Shown here in pieces: positions 47,410-57,403 of a stretch of 64,000 nucleotides of DNA (the stretch's first letter is position 1; the number at the start of each line of letters is the position of its first letter). Under the pieces are notes generated by a model, which was not told where the DNA came from, ran no database searches, and was given only the letters and a program-made list of their open reading frames with translations. A program made the position numbers and the translations under genes. The DNA is from CAWBAT01 sp046331665 (GTDB taxonomy: Bacteria; Acidobacteriota; Terriglobia; Versatilivoradales; Versatilivoraceae): contig JAXLQK010000029.1 of NCBI GenBank assembly GCA_046331665.1, positions 10,736 through 74,735 of the forward strand, written 5' to 3'.

Positions 47410-50097
47410 ATGCGCCCCATACCCTTATTAAAAACATGGAGACTCATTAGTCGTCTGACGGTTTTCATGATCTTGCTGATTTGGGGTGCCACTTCTCTGG
47501 CTCAATCCAAGCCTGAACAAGATCAAGCTGCACTAAGGACCTTGGAGAAGAATTGTTTCTCGTGTCATGGCGAGCTACGGATTTCCAATCTCGATATGCG
47601 GCAGAGGGAGAGCCTGCTGAAAGGAGGAACACGTGGCCCGGCCGTAGTCCCGGGAAAAGCAGAAGAAAGCCTGATATATCAAGCGGCTGCTAGAACCGGT
47701 GAACTGAAGATGCCCCCGCAGCAAACTGGATTAACTCGGGAAGAACTTGAGTTATTGCGTGCTTGGATCGACGCTGGTGCCACTTGGACACAAGGGACTG
47801 CCACCTCGACGCGTAAGTCAGAGCCTTCTTGGTGGTCTTTTCGCAAACCCGTCCGTCCCCCTGTGCCAGAACCAAGGAACAAAGAATGGGTTCGCAATCC
47901 CATTGATGCATTTGTCCTGCAAAAACTTGAGGAACAACAGCTTACCCCCGTGGCTCAGGCGGACAAGCGAGTCCTGTTGCGCCGTATTTATTTTGATCTC
48001 ATTGGGCTACCACCGACCACGGAGGAACTCGATCGCTTTATGAGGGATTCCTCTCCCGATGCCTATGAGAAAGTGGTCGATTTTCTCTTGGCATCCCCCC
48101 ATTACGGAGAACGTTGGGGAAAACACTGGTTAGATGTCGTTCGCTATGCAGATACCGGGGGTTATCAAACCGACCTCTACTATAAAGACGCTTGGCTATA
48201 TCGTGACTATGTCATTGCTTCCTTTAATAAGGACAAGCCCTATGACCGTTTTGTCCAGGAACAGATTGCAGGAGACGAACTTTGGCCCGACAATCTCGAC
48301 CTCCATGGGAGTTATTTCATTCCGGAAAAGGAGATGGAACACATAGAAGCCAGGATTGGAACCGAGTTGTACACCATCAGTCCCGTTTACCACGAGTCTG
48401 GCCTCGATGTAGAAAACTACTTTGACATGCAATGGACCGACTGGGTCGATGTCACTGGTTCCGCCTTTATGGGTTTGACCTTGGGCTGTTCCCGATGCCA
48501 TGACCATAAGTTTGATCCAATTTCGCAGAGGGATTACTTTGGACTGCGAAGCATCTTCGCCGGAAGTGACCGAGTCGAGATTCCGTTGGTTCACCGGATG
48601 GATCTGTTTGACCAGTGGCAGTCGTACCCAAGGCACATCCGCGTCCAGCAACTGAGAGCGGAAGCCGAGAAAATCACGAGCCAGTCTAAACGCAGAATCA
48701 TCGAGTCCTTGAAAGGGACTTTCCCCAAAGAGGTGCTGGAAGCGTACGAAATCCCAGAGGGAAAACGTAGCCCCGAGCAACAGATTCAGGCGGCCAAATT
48801 TCAGGAGGCCGTCGGACGGATCAAGGAAGAAGAAATTCTTTCAAAGATGATTCCGGCGGAAAATGAAAAATACAAAGCCCTTCTGGAAGAGATTGGGAAA
48901 GCCTATCTGCAGACCCTCAAGCCCATGCCCACCGCCACGGTCCTGGGACATGCTGAGGTGATTCCGGAAATCCATCTCCTGGTGCGGGGAGACTATCGAA
49001 ATAAAGGAGAGCGGATCACCCCTGCCTTCCCCAAGGCCCTTCGCGAGGAAAACGAAGTGATTGAAGAAACTTCCCTGCGACCCTTTGTTCCGCAAAGGCG
49101 AAAGGCTTTGGCTCTGTGGTTGACGAAACCCGACCATCCTCTAACGGCTCGAGTGATGGTGAATCGACTCTGGCAGGGACACTTTGGCAGCGGTCTGGTC
49201 GCCACTCCAAATGATTTTGGCCGTCAGGGCCAGCCACCGACCCATCCCGAACTGCTCGACTGGTTGGCCACGGAGTTTGTCCGGCAAGGTTGGAGCATCA
49301 AACGGATGCATCGTTTGATGGTTCTTTCGAACACCTATCGGCTATCCAGCATGGGGAATGAAGCCGATTTGAAAATCGATCCTCAGAATCGATTTCTTTG
49401 GAGAATGAATCCACGCCGCCTGGAAGCGGAGGCCATTTGGGATTCGGTCCTGGCGGCTGCGGGCACGCTTAACCTCAAGGCCGAGCCATTGAGATACTAT
49501 CGACCGTTGAAACAAGCCAACCCTGCACTATTGAATGAAATGGGAGGCCCGCCGGTTTTCCCTCCCTTATCGCAGGATGAGCGGGACGGCGGAGACTTGC
49601 TTGAAAAATCTCAATGGCCCGACAGCCTGGATCCTAACGAATACACACGAAGAGGCGTTTACGTGTATGTGAAGCGTTCCTTTTCCTTTCCGATGTTCAA
49701 GACATTTGATGCACCAGATTCTTCACTGAGCTGCGAGCGCCGTCAGAATACAACGGTGGCCCCCCAGTCCCTGGCGTTGATGAACAACGAGTTCATCCAC
49801 CGGCAGGCAAGGGCCTTCGCCTTGCGATTGTTGAAAGAAAATGGAGATCAACTTTCCGCTTGCATTGACGAGGCTTGGTTGATCGCCCTCAACCGGGCTC
49901 CCACTCAAGATGAGAAGGAGAAAAATATGGAATTCCTTCTCAAATTGGAAGAGAGCTGGAAAAATGGGACGAGAAAGGAAGAAGCTGAGAATTGGCTCCC
50001 GGAGTCACTTCGCTCAATCTCTCCCGCTCGCGCAGAGGCACTAACCAAGCTTTGCTTGACGATTTTTAATTTGAACGAGTTCCTGTATGTCGACTAG
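47410..50097 (+). CDS. DUF1549/DUF1553 cytochrome-like protein (PSD1 type)
   Basis: An 895-residue exported protein (signal 'LTVFMILLIWGATSLAQS'). Cytochrome-like N-domain with CFSCH at 49-53, DUF1549 from about 160 with 'DVVRYADTGGYQTDLYY' and second CxxCH at 360-364 ('CSRCHDHKFDP'), then DUF1553 ('FGSGLVATPNDFGRQGQPPT', 'ERRQNTTVAPQSLALMNNEF'). Two potential c-haem sites suggest electron transfer outside the cytoplasm. The next gene, DUF1501, begins 18 bases downstream, so they are one module. It starts 163 bases after the regulator and shares with the copy at 60369 the 'DTGGYxTDxYY' variant. Confidence 0.9.
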   Translation: MRPIPLLKTWRLISRLTVFMILLIWGATSLAQSKPEQDQAALRTLEKNCFSCHGELRISNLDMRQRESLLKGGTRGPAVVPGKAEESLIYQAAARTGELKMPPQQTGLTREELELLRAWIDAGATWTQGTATSTRKSEPSWWSFRKPVRPPVPEPRNKEWVRNPIDAFVLQKLEEQQLTPVAQADKRVLLRRIYFDLIGLPPTTEELDRFMRDSSPDAYEKVVDFLLASPHYGERWGKHWLDVVRYADTGGYQTDLYYKDAWLYRDYVIASFNKDKPYDRFVQEQIAGDELWPDNLDLHGSYFIPEKEMEHIEARIGTELYTISPVYHESGLDVENYFDMQWTDWVDVTGSAFMGLTLGCSRCHDHKFDPISQRDYFGLRSIFAGSDRVEIPLVHRMDLFDQWQSYPRHIRVQQLRAEAEKITSQSKRRIIESLKGTFPKEVLEAYEIPEGKRSPEQQIQAAKFQEAVGRIKEEEILSKMIPAENEKYKALLEEIGKAYLQTLKPMPTATVLGHAEVIPEIHLLVRGDYRNKGERITPAFPKALREENEVIEETSLRPFVPQRRKALALWLTKPDHPLTARVMVNRLWQGHFGSGLVATPNDFGRQGQPPTHPELLDWLATEFVRQGWSIKRMHRLMVLSNTYRLSSMGNEADLKIDPQNRFLWRMNPRRLEAEAIWDSVLAAAGTLNLKAEPLRYYRPLKQANPALLNEMGGPPVFPPLSQDERDGGDLLEKSQWPDSLDPNEYTRRGVYVYVKRSFSFPMFKTFDAPDSSLSCERRQNTTVAPQSLALMNNEFIHRQARAFALRLLKENGDQLSACIDEAWLIALNRAPTQDEKEKNMEFLLKLEESWKNGTRKEEAENWLPESLRSISPARAEALTKLCLTIFNLNEFLYVD

Positions 50098-50115
50098 CAG
50101 GAAAGGAGTTTGGTG

Positions 50116-51612
50116 ATGAACCCCTTTGGATTTGGAAATAGCCGTTGTGCAGGCGAAGGTCCTGCGGTTCGCTCTCGCCGTGAGTTTCTGGCCAGATTTG
50201 GCGGCGGATTCGGCACTGTGGCAGCCATCCATTTGCTTGCCAAAGAAGGGTTCTCAGGAATTGCAACGACACCTGCACCAAATCCACTCTCGGCAAAACC
50301 GCCCAATTTCCCGGCCAAGGGGAAGGCCGTGATTCATCTCTTCATGCACGGGGGGCCGAGCCAAGTGGATACCTTTGATCCCAAGCCACTGCTTTCGCGG
50401 CTTCACGGCCAACCTCCCCCACCCGGCATCTTGAAGGCAGAACAGAAGACCTTCTTACAGTTTACCAAGATCAACGAGGCGCCTCTTCTGGCTCCCCGCG
50501 CAACCTTCAAAAGGTATGGGCAATCCGGCCTCGAAATTTCAAACCTGTTTGAAAACGTCGCTCAATCGGCGGACGACCTGGCTGTCATTCGGTCTTGTTA
50601 TCATGACGCATTCACCCATGGCCCCGGAGTGCAAATGATCAATAGTGGCGTCACGCGGCTCGGGCACCCCAGTATGGGAGCATGGGTCATTTACGGGCTT
50701 GGCAGTGAGACGGAAAATCTGCCTGCATACATAGTCATGGTGACCGACGGGAGTATTAGCGCGGGGGCGCCAGGCTATGGTTCAGGTTTTCTTCCCGCCA
50801 TCTACCAAGGAACATTGCTCCGAAAAAAGGGAACGCCAATTCTCAATGCTCGGGCCGCGGACGATTTCTCCCCTGGAGAGCAACGTGAAGTAATCGATTT
50901 GCTCAGCTGGCATAATCAGCGACATTTGGCGGCACATCCCGAGAACTCAGAGCTGGCAGCCAGAATCTCTTCTTACGAATTGGCATTCCGAATGCAAGCC
51001 GCAGTCCCTGATTTGACGGATCTCTCCAATGAGAGCGAAGCCACAAGAAAGCTTTACGGCCTCGACAATGAAACGACGGAACCCTTCGGCAGAAATTGCC
51101 TTTTGGCGCGTCGCATGGTGGAACGAGGGGTGCGGTTTATTCAAATCTATAAAGACGGATGGGATGCCCACACCAGTTGCGATGAGAACCATGCCAAAAA
51201 CTCACGCGCCGTGGATAAGCCGATTGCAGGCTTGCTCACCGATCTAAAACAGCGAGGACTCTTAGATTCCACCCTGGTGGTTTGGGGAGGTGAATTCGGC
51301 CGAACGCCGGTCACCGATGGCCAGTCGAATAGCGATGTGCGAACAGGGGACGGGCGTGATCACAATCCGTATGGCTTTACGACCTGGATGGCGGGTGGTG
51401 GCATCCAAGGTGGAAAGGTCATCGGAGCCACTGACGAGATAGGATTCCGGGCCACTGAAGATCCAGTTCACGTTCATGATCTTCATGCCACCATCCTTAG
51501 CCTGCTCGGGCTTGATCATACCAAGCTGACTTTCTTCTTTCAGGGACGAAACCATCGTCTTACCGATGTGGGGGGAGACAACAATCTGGCGCCACGGCTT
51601 ATCTCAGCGTAG
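50116..51612 (+). CDS. DUF1501 protein, Tat-exported
   Basis: A 498-residue sulfatase/alkaline-phosphatase-fold protein of unknown activity. The ATG at 50116 follows AAAGGAG by 7 bases; a twin-arginine signal 'SRREFLARFGGGFG' is near residue 22. Family marks in order: 'KAVIHLFMHGGPSQVDTFDP', 'VIRSCYHDAFTHGPGVQMIN', 'NCLLARRMVERGVRFIQIYK', 'VVWGGEFGRTPVTDGQS' and 'DPVHVHDLHATILSLLGLDH'. Unlike true sulfatases there is no CxPxR modification motif in the visible N-domain. It is the partner of the preceding cytochrome-like gene and would fold in the cytoplasm before Tat export. Confidence 0.9.
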   Translation: MNPFGFGNSRCAGEGPAVRSRREFLARFGGGFGTVAAIHLLAKEGFSGIATTPAPNPLSAKPPNFPAKGKAVIHLFMHGGPSQVDTFDPKPLLSRLHGQPPPPGILKAEQKTFLQFTKINEAPLLAPRATFKRYGQSGLEISNLFENVAQSADDLAVIRSCYHDAFTHGPGVQMINSGVTRLGHPSMGAWVIYGLGSETENLPAYIVMVTDGSISAGAPGYGSGFLPAIYQGTLLRKKGTPILNARAADDFSPGEQREVIDLLSWHNQRHLAAHPENSELAARISSYELAFRMQAAVPDLTDLSNESEATRKLYGLDNETTEPFGRNCLLARRMVERGVRFIQIYKDGWDAHTSCDENHAKNSRAVDKPIAGLLTDLKQRGLLDSTLVVWGGEFGRTPVTDGQSNSDVRTGDGRDHNPYGFTTWMAGGGIQGGKVIGATDEIGFRATEDPVHVHDLHATILSLLGLDHTKLTFFFQGRNHRLTDVGGDNNLAPRLISA

Positions 51613-51654
51613 TGATCTTCAATACGCCGCCAACTCGAGACTGGACATCCCGAG

Positions 51655-54159
51655 ATGAAAATTCGGTCTCTGATCTTCTGCCTGTTGCTCTTCCCGTCAG
51701 TAAAAATCTGTTTACCCAACGCGGGGAGCTCTCCCCCATCAGGTGTCGAAGTCTTGAATCGCTATTGCGTGGGTTGTCATAGCGAATCTGTTCACACGTC
51801 GGGTCTAAACCTCCAACGTCGAGAGTCCACACTGAAGGGCGGAAATCGAGGGCCAGCTGTAATTCCTGGCAATGCCAAAGAAAGCCTTCTCTATGTGGCC
51901 GCCTCGCACTCAGGCGAACTAAAGATGCCTCCTGGGCCATCCCCGTTGTCAGCCCAGGATTTGGAAACTCTGCGGGAGTGGATCGATCAGGGCTTTGATT
52001 GGGTTGCTGCCCGGGCCTCTTCCGAAACCAAGGACGGGCAATGGTGGTCTTTTCGGAGTCTTAACTGTCCACAAGTCCCGATGCTGGACCGCTCCAAGAA
52101 TGCCGGATGGGCACGAAATGAAGTCGATCGGTTTATTCTTGCCCGCCTCAATCAGGAAAATATTGAACCTTCCCCTGAAGCAGACCGTTACACATTGATT
52201 CGGCGATTGAGTCTGGATTTGACAGGGATCCCGCCAGAATGGGGGACTGTAGAAGCCTTTGCGGTAGATCCCAGACCTGACGCCTACGAGAGGGTCGTTG
52301 ATACACTCCTAAACTCTCCTCACTATGGTGAGCGGTGGGGGCGGCACTGGCTCGATCTGGCGCGCTATGCAGACAGCAACGGTGGCGAAATCGACAAGCC
52401 GCGTTCCATGTGGAAATACCGGGATTGGGTAATCGAGGCATTGAATCAGGATCTACCTTTTGACCAGTTCGTCGTGGAACAGATTGCTGGGGACCTTCTT
52501 CCAAAAGCCAGGGAGCAACAGGTCATTGCCACGGGTTTTCACTGCAATAGTATCGTGGATGAGCTTGCAGGGAATGGAAACGCGGAAGTAGCACGGCTTG
52601 AGGCGGTGGTCGATCGTGTCAATACCACGGGAGCAGTCTTTCAAGGATTAACCTTGGGTTGTGCTCAATGCCATGCTCATAAATTCGATCCCCTCTCTAC
52701 GCGGGATTACTATCAATTGCTGGCCTTTTTCAATGATGCGGATTGCTCCACCTTGGAGTTTGCCCCAGCGGCTGAGATCGCCCGGCGTGACGCCGTTCGC
52801 TCTCAATTGGAATCACTCAAAGCGGAATTGAAGGTGTATGAAAAGACGTTGCCTGAAAAACTGAAACAGTGGTCGTATACCCTCAGCGAAATCGATCGGT
52901 CTGCCTTGAAGGAGGAGATTAAGGTCGCGCTCAAGGTTCCGGAGAACCAGCGGACCGACAAGCAAAAACAACAGTTGCTCGAAGCTTTCAAGGCTCAAGA
53001 TCCCGGATACCAGCAGCGATTGAGCACCATTGAAGACCTTACCCAGCACGAGCCAAAAATCGTCTCTACCCAAGTCATGAAGCAGAGCGAGGCGGCGAGA
53101 ACGACTCACATTTTTATTCGCGGCGATTTCCAAAACAAAGGGGCGGAGGTCAATCCAGGCGCTCCTCAAATTCTTCCCGCCATGGCTAAGGCAGATGCTT
53201 TTCGTGGGGGAAGCTCTTCGGAAAGACCCACTCGACTCGATCTGGCGAAGTGGCTTGTTTCAATGGAGAACCCGTTGACGGCCCGGGTGACCGTCAATCG
53301 CGTCTGGCAGCAATATTTCGGCAGAGGTCTGGTGGAAACCGAAAATGACTTCGGCACCCGAGGGAGCCGCCCCAGTCATCCGGAGCTCCTTGACTGGCTG
53401 GCCTGGACGTTCAGGGAGAACAAATGGAGCCTCAAGGAACTTCATCGATTGATCGTTTGCTCCGCCACTTATCGTCAGTCTTCAGGGAGCCGCCCGGATC
53501 TTGTTGAAATCGATCCGCAAAATAGATTATTGGCCCGGCAGGCACGCCTCCGCCTGGAAGCTGAATCTATCAGGGATTCAGCGCTCTCCGTGAGCGGTCT
53601 CTTATGCCAAAGGATAGGAGGTCCAAGCGTGTTCCCATACCAGCCGGAGGGCATCCTCGAGGGGCGGGCCACCAAGGCGGAATGGAAAATGAGTGAAGGG
53701 GAAGACCGGTATCGCCGTGGCATGTACACTTATTTTTGGCGCTTGACCCCTTATCCATTCCTGCGCCTTTTCGATGCACCGGATGCGGTGACGACGTGCA
53801 CACGCCGCTATCGCTCGAACACGCCGCTCCAGGCGCTCACCTTGCTCAACGATCCAACTCTGGTGGAATGTGCCCAAGCCCTGGCAACGCGGACATTCCA
53901 AGCTTCCCTGGCAGACGACCGGCAACGGCTTCGCTACGCCTTTCGTCGTGCACTTGGCAGAAATCCAAGCTCAGCCGAGCAGCAATATCTTCTTCAGTTT
54001 CTAGAACTCCGGTTACGTGAGTTTGCCAGTGAGCCAGCCTTGGCCAAGAAGGTGGCTCCCTCTGAAGGTTTACCCCAGGCTGATCTTCAGCGGCTCGCCG
54101 CTTGGGCCTCGGTTTCGAGGGCCCTCCTGAATTTGGATGAATTTCTGACAAGAGAGTGA
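51655..54159 (+). CDS. DUF1549/DUF1553 cytochrome-like protein (PSD1 type)
   Basis: An 834-residue exported protein (short signal 'SLIFCLLLFPSVKICLPNAG'). CVGCH at 38-42 in the cytochrome-like domain and CAQCH at 336-340 in DUF1549 ('CAQCHAHKFDPLSTRDYYQL'); DUF1553 ends 'LLNLDEFLTRE'. It is more like the copy at 24758 ('LARYADSNG', 'YRSNTPLQALTLLNDP') than the one directly upstream, so the two adjacent modules are not a simple tandem duplication. The start at 51655 has only a weak ribosome site. The partner DUF1501 begins 7 bases after the stop. Confidence 0.9.
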   Translation: MKIRSLIFCLLLFPSVKICLPNAGSSPPSGVEVLNRYCVGCHSESVHTSGLNLQRRESTLKGGNRGPAVIPGNAKESLLYVAASHSGELKMPPGPSPLSAQDLETLREWIDQGFDWVAARASSETKDGQWWSFRSLNCPQVPMLDRSKNAGWARNEVDRFILARLNQENIEPSPEADRYTLIRRLSLDLTGIPPEWGTVEAFAVDPRPDAYERVVDTLLNSPHYGERWGRHWLDLARYADSNGGEIDKPRSMWKYRDWVIEALNQDLPFDQFVVEQIAGDLLPKAREQQVIATGFHCNSIVDELAGNGNAEVARLEAVVDRVNTTGAVFQGLTLGCAQCHAHKFDPLSTRDYYQLLAFFNDADCSTLEFAPAAEIARRDAVRSQLESLKAELKVYEKTLPEKLKQWSYTLSEIDRSALKEEIKVALKVPENQRTDKQKQQLLEAFKAQDPGYQQRLSTIEDLTQHEPKIVSTQVMKQSEAARTTHIFIRGDFQNKGAEVNPGAPQILPAMAKADAFRGGSSSERPTRLDLAKWLVSMENPLTARVTVNRVWQQYFGRGLVETENDFGTRGSRPSHPELLDWLAWTFRENKWSLKELHRLIVCSATYRQSSGSRPDLVEIDPQNRLLARQARLRLEAESIRDSALSVSGLLCQRIGGPSVFPYQPEGILEGRATKAEWKMSEGEDRYRRGMYTYFWRLTPYPFLRLFDAPDAVTTCTRRYRSNTPLQALTLLNDPTLVECAQALATRTFQASLADDRQRLRYAFRRALGRNPSSAEQQYLLQFLELRLREFASEPALAKKVAPSEGLPQADLQRLAAWASVSRALLNLDEFLTRE

Positions 54160-54166
54160 CTGCCCA

Positions 54167-55600
54167 ATGATTCTCCATCTACAGCAAACTCTGTTGAATC
54201 GCCGAAATTTCCTGGGTCAATGTGGAATTCGTTTGGGCTCTGTCGCTCTGGCATCCCTGCTCGCTGATCAACACTCTCTTTCGTCGAATACGAGGGAACA
54301 TTCAAATCCACTCGCCCCCAAACCCAGCCACTTTCCCGCCAAAGCAAAGAATGTCATTTATCTGTTTATGGTGGGAGGTCCGAGCCATTTGGATATGTTT
54401 GAGTACAAGCCCAAGCTCACCCAACTTACGGGAGAACCAATTCCGGAATCTTATCTCCGAGACCAGAAATTCGCACAGATCAAGGAGAAACATCCCAAGA
54501 TCATGGGGAGTCTTTGGAAGTACGCGCAGCATGGAGGGAGCGGCGCTTATGTTTCTGAGCTATTGCCTCAGACGGCCTCCATCGTCGATGAGTTGACTAT
54601 TCTCAAGACGGTTAAAACCGAGGAGATTGTTCATCCGTTTGCGGAATTACTCATGAATACCGGTGTCCGTGACTACGGAAAACCTTCCCTGGGTGCATGG
54701 GTCACCTACGGGTTGGGCAGCGAATCGCAGAACCTGCCGGGTTTCGTCGTTCTGCAAACGGGTGGGTTTGCAAGGGCCAAAGCGGGAAACTACGGCAACG
54801 GCTTCTTGCCGGCCGCCTATCATGGCGTTCCTCTGCGAAATTCCGGCGAGCCCATCCTGAATCTTCAATCACCCCCGGGGGTTTCTGCCCGCCATCAAGA
54901 AGAACTGGCCGAAACGGTTACCGCGCTCAATGAACTTCGATTCGAACAAATGGGAGATGCCGAAATTTCGGCCAGAATTACGGCATACGAACTGGCTTTT
55001 CGGATGCAGATGAACGCCCCGGAATTGATCGACTTGACGGGCGAGAGCAAGCAGACACTGGCGCTGTATGGCGCGGAATTGGACAAGCCGTCCTTTGGAC
55101 GCAGCTGCCTGTTGGCTCGGCGAATGGTGGAACGTGGCGTGCGGTTCGTTCAGCTATTTCATGGAGACTGGGATCATCACGGCAGTATCGCGGAGAAGCT
55201 CCCCGTCCTTTGCCACCAGATCGATCAAGGATGCGCGGCATTGGTGAAGGATTTAAGGCAACGCGGACTGCTGGATGAGACGCTGGTGGTTTGGGGGGGC
55301 GAATTCGGCCGCACACCTGTGGCACAACAACAAGAGTCGACCGCAGTCGGGCGTGACCATCATATTGAAGCCTTCGCCATTTGGATGGCCGGCGGCGGGA
55401 CGAAGCCGGGGACGACGATTGGAGCGACCGACGACCTTGGCTACTACCCCGTTGAAGATTCCATTCACGTGCATGACCTGCAAGCCACGATCTTACACTT
55501 GTTGGGATTGGAACACACCAAGCTGACCTACCGATTCAAAGGACGTGACTTTCGATTGACCGACGTCGGTGGAAATGTCGTGACCAAGGTGATTTCCTGA
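54167..55600 (+). CDS. DUF1501 protein, Tat-exported
   Basis: A 477-residue DUF1501 protein with twin-arginine signal 'LNRRNFLGQCGIRLGSVALA' (residues 10-29). Recognisable family strands are 'NVIYLFMVGGPSHLDMFEYK', 'PSLGAWVTYGLGSESQNLPG', 'CLLARRMVERGVRFVQLFHG', 'LVVWGGEFGRTP' and 'SIHVHDLQATILHLLGLEHT'. It pairs with the DUF1549/1553 gene ending 7 bases upstream. It is closer to the broken copy at 23438 (both 'GRDFRLTDVxGNV') than to that at 50116. Function undefined, but a metal-dependent hydrolase fold is expected. Confidence 0.9.
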   Translation: MILHLQQTLLNRRNFLGQCGIRLGSVALASLLADQHSLSSNTREHSNPLAPKPSHFPAKAKNVIYLFMVGGPSHLDMFEYKPKLTQLTGEPIPESYLRDQKFAQIKEKHPKIMGSLWKYAQHGGSGAYVSELLPQTASIVDELTILKTVKTEEIVHPFAELLMNTGVRDYGKPSLGAWVTYGLGSESQNLPGFVVLQTGGFARAKAGNYGNGFLPAAYHGVPLRNSGEPILNLQSPPGVSARHQEELAETVTALNELRFEQMGDAEISARITAYELAFRMQMNAPELIDLTGESKQTLALYGAELDKPSFGRSCLLARRMVERGVRFVQLFHGDWDHHGSIAEKLPVLCHQIDQGCAALVKDLRQRGLLDETLVVWGGEFGRTPVAQQQESTAVGRDHHIEAFAIWMAGGGTKPGTTIGATDDLGYYPVEDSIHVHDLQATILHLLGLEHTKLTYRFKGRDFRLTDVGGNVVTKVIS

Positions 55601-55673
55601 ACCACGAGTCAAATTCGGTCCCATCCTGTCGCCTTTTGGTTGAGCTCACTCCTTATTGAAGGGAGAAGTGAAC

Positions 55674-56792
55674 GTGACTGCAACTCAGGAAGGCTTGCGT
55701 TACGGCATGTTTCTTATGCCCATCCACAATCCAGCCAAGCCATTGGCGCAATGCTATGACGAGGATTTGGAGCTCATCGTCCAATGCGAGCGGCTGGGGT
55801 TCAGCGAATTCTGGTGTGGGGAGCATCATTCCTCGCTTTACGAAAATATTGTGATGCCTGAAATCTTTCTCGCCAAGGCGCTCGGTTTGACGCGGTCAAT
55901 TCGCTTGGGACCCGCTCCGGTCTGTCTCCAATATCATCACCCTGTTGATGTCGCCAGTCGCCTCGCTTTTTTGGATCACTTGTCCCATGGACGGCTCGGG
56001 GTGTGCTTTGGTGTGGGCGCCGTTCCCACCGACATGGAGCTGTATGGCGTGGACCCGAAACAAAGCGGCGCCATGATGATGGAAGCGATCGACATCATCT
56101 TGCGGCTATGGGCGAGTGACCCACCCTATGAGGTTCGGGGAAAATTCTGGAACGTTGACCTCAAAGATCATGTGACCCGCGAGCTTGGGATAGGTTTCAT
56201 CCATAAGCCGTTCCAACGCCCTCACCCACCGATCGCCATCCCCTGCATTAACCGCGACTCTGGAAGCATGAAGATGGCCGGAGCAAGAGGTTTTCTGCCC
56301 TTCAGTCATCACATGGCGTCGGTGTCGACGCTGCAGAACCATTGGCAGACATACTCCTCTGCAGCGAGGAACTCAGGCCACGAACCGCAGCCGTCAGATT
56401 GGAAAGTCACGCGCAATATCTTTGTAGCCGACAGTACCGAGGAGGCGCGGCGCCTCATACGAGAAAACTCGCTGATGCGATGTATTCGATACATCCTCGA
56501 CCTGACCCAACGCTGGGGCGACCTCGCCATCTGGAAGCGAGACCCGGACATGCCAAATTCCGAATGCAATTTGGATTACTTTCTGAATGAAGTGGTGATT
56601 GCAGGAGATCCGGATGAAGTGACCCGACAAATTTTGGAACTGCGCGAGCAAATAGGACCTTTTGGCACGCTCGTCATGGTGGCTCATGATTGGGATGACA
56701 GAGAGCGCTGGTTGCATAGCATGGAATTGTTCGCTGCCGAGGTCATGCCGGCCTTAAATCGTAAAGTTTCTCCGACGATGACCGCTCGCTAG
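55674..56792 (+). CDS. Luciferase-like (LLM class) flavin-dependent oxidoreductase
   Basis: A 373-residue bacterial-luciferase-fold enzyme using FMNH2 or reduced F420. It shows 'LGFSEFWCGEHHSSLYENIV', 'LGPAPVCLQYHHPVDVASRL', 'HLSHGRLGVCFGVGAVPTD' and 'MAGARGFLPFSHHM', the usual set around the flavin phosphate and active-site His. GTG at 55674 lies about 9 bases after AAGGGAG; a TTG at 55656 is the first possible start. Relatives hydroxylate limonene, long-chain alkanes or other small hydrophobic substrates. It is the last gene before a repeat-rich gap and may belong to the same transcript as the DUF1549/DUF1501 modules. Confidence 0.87.
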   Translation: MTATQEGLRYGMFLMPIHNPAKPLAQCYDEDLELIVQCERLGFSEFWCGEHHSSLYENIVMPEIFLAKALGLTRSIRLGPAPVCLQYHHPVDVASRLAFLDHLSHGRLGVCFGVGAVPTDMELYGVDPKQSGAMMMEAIDIILRLWASDPPYEVRGKFWNVDLKDHVTRELGIGFIHKPFQRPHPPIAIPCINRDSGSMKMAGARGFLPFSHHMASVSTLQNHWQTYSSAARNSGHEPQPSDWKVTRNIFVADSTEEARRLIRENSLMRCIRYILDLTQRWGDLAIWKRDPDMPNSECNLDYFLNEVVIAGDPDEVTRQILELREQIGPFGTLVMVAHDWDDRERWLHSMELFAAEVMPALNRKVSPTMTAR

Positions 56793-56829
56793 TATTTAGC
56801 CATGTCGTACAGACATGCGCTGTGCGCTT

Positions 56830-57196
56830 GTCTGTGGATTGTAAATCCGTTTTGGAGTGCGGGAGCTTGCTCCCGCTTTCAGGGGATGCCAGCTTGCTGG
56901 CATCCTGCCGAGCTAGGTCCTAGGGTAGTTCAAATTCCTCTCTCCAAATTTTTCTTAATACTGTCTCGAAAATAGCCTTTTCCCCGCAGGGGACAAAGAT
57001 GAATAGCCGTGGGTAAGTGCAGCAACGCGGGGCGAAACCCACGGTCAGTGGATGGTTTGACGTCCAACCCCGGAGGGGTTGAAGGTGTGGGTACAGGTCA
57101 GTTCTACCCCTTCAGGGTCGGGTATGGTTGGCTTGTTATTTCACCCAGGTAGCGCTGAAGCGCAACCCGGGGCCTACCTAGATTAATCCCCTTCGG
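56830..57196. repeat. Palindromic repeat block, left copy
   Basis: This block has two parts that recur at 58235-58549. Part A (56830-56905) contains two perfect hairpins: GCGGGAGC-tt-GCTCCCGC and GATGCCAGC-tt-GCTGGCATC. Part B (57017-57196) includes CAACCCCGGAGGGGTTG and CCTTCAGGGTCGGG-like stem-loops and AGGTAGCGCTGAAGCGCAAC. The remainder of the 56793-57403 gap is unexplained filler between these and the SDR promoter. Confidence 0.85.
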
Positions 57197-57327
57197 TTAT
57201 TCCTTCAGAACAAATGGGCTTTTATGCCCCCTACCGTTGCAGTAAGTGTGGCGTCATAAAAGTTTGACAGCATCGCGCCATGACACGACCCAATGACCAT
57301 CCTCTACGTCGAGCTGAATCTCTTCTG

Positions 57328-57390
57328 TATAATGTTAAAGGTTTGCCCATTCTATATATGCAATGGATTCTGCATGGTCCTATATGGACC
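57328..57390 (+). promoter_or_regulatory. Candidate -10 box and two palindromic operator-like sites
   Basis: A perfect TATAAT is at 57328-57333, though no good -35 is visible at the usual spacing. Downstream, ATGCA (57358-57362) and TGCAT (57371-57375) form one inverted repeat, and GGTCC-tatat-GGACC (57376-57390) another, ending just before the SDR ribosome site (AAGGAG). Both lie in the presumed 5' leader and could be repressor sites. Confidence 0.4.
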
Positions 57391-57403
57391 TTAAGGAGCA
57401 TTC

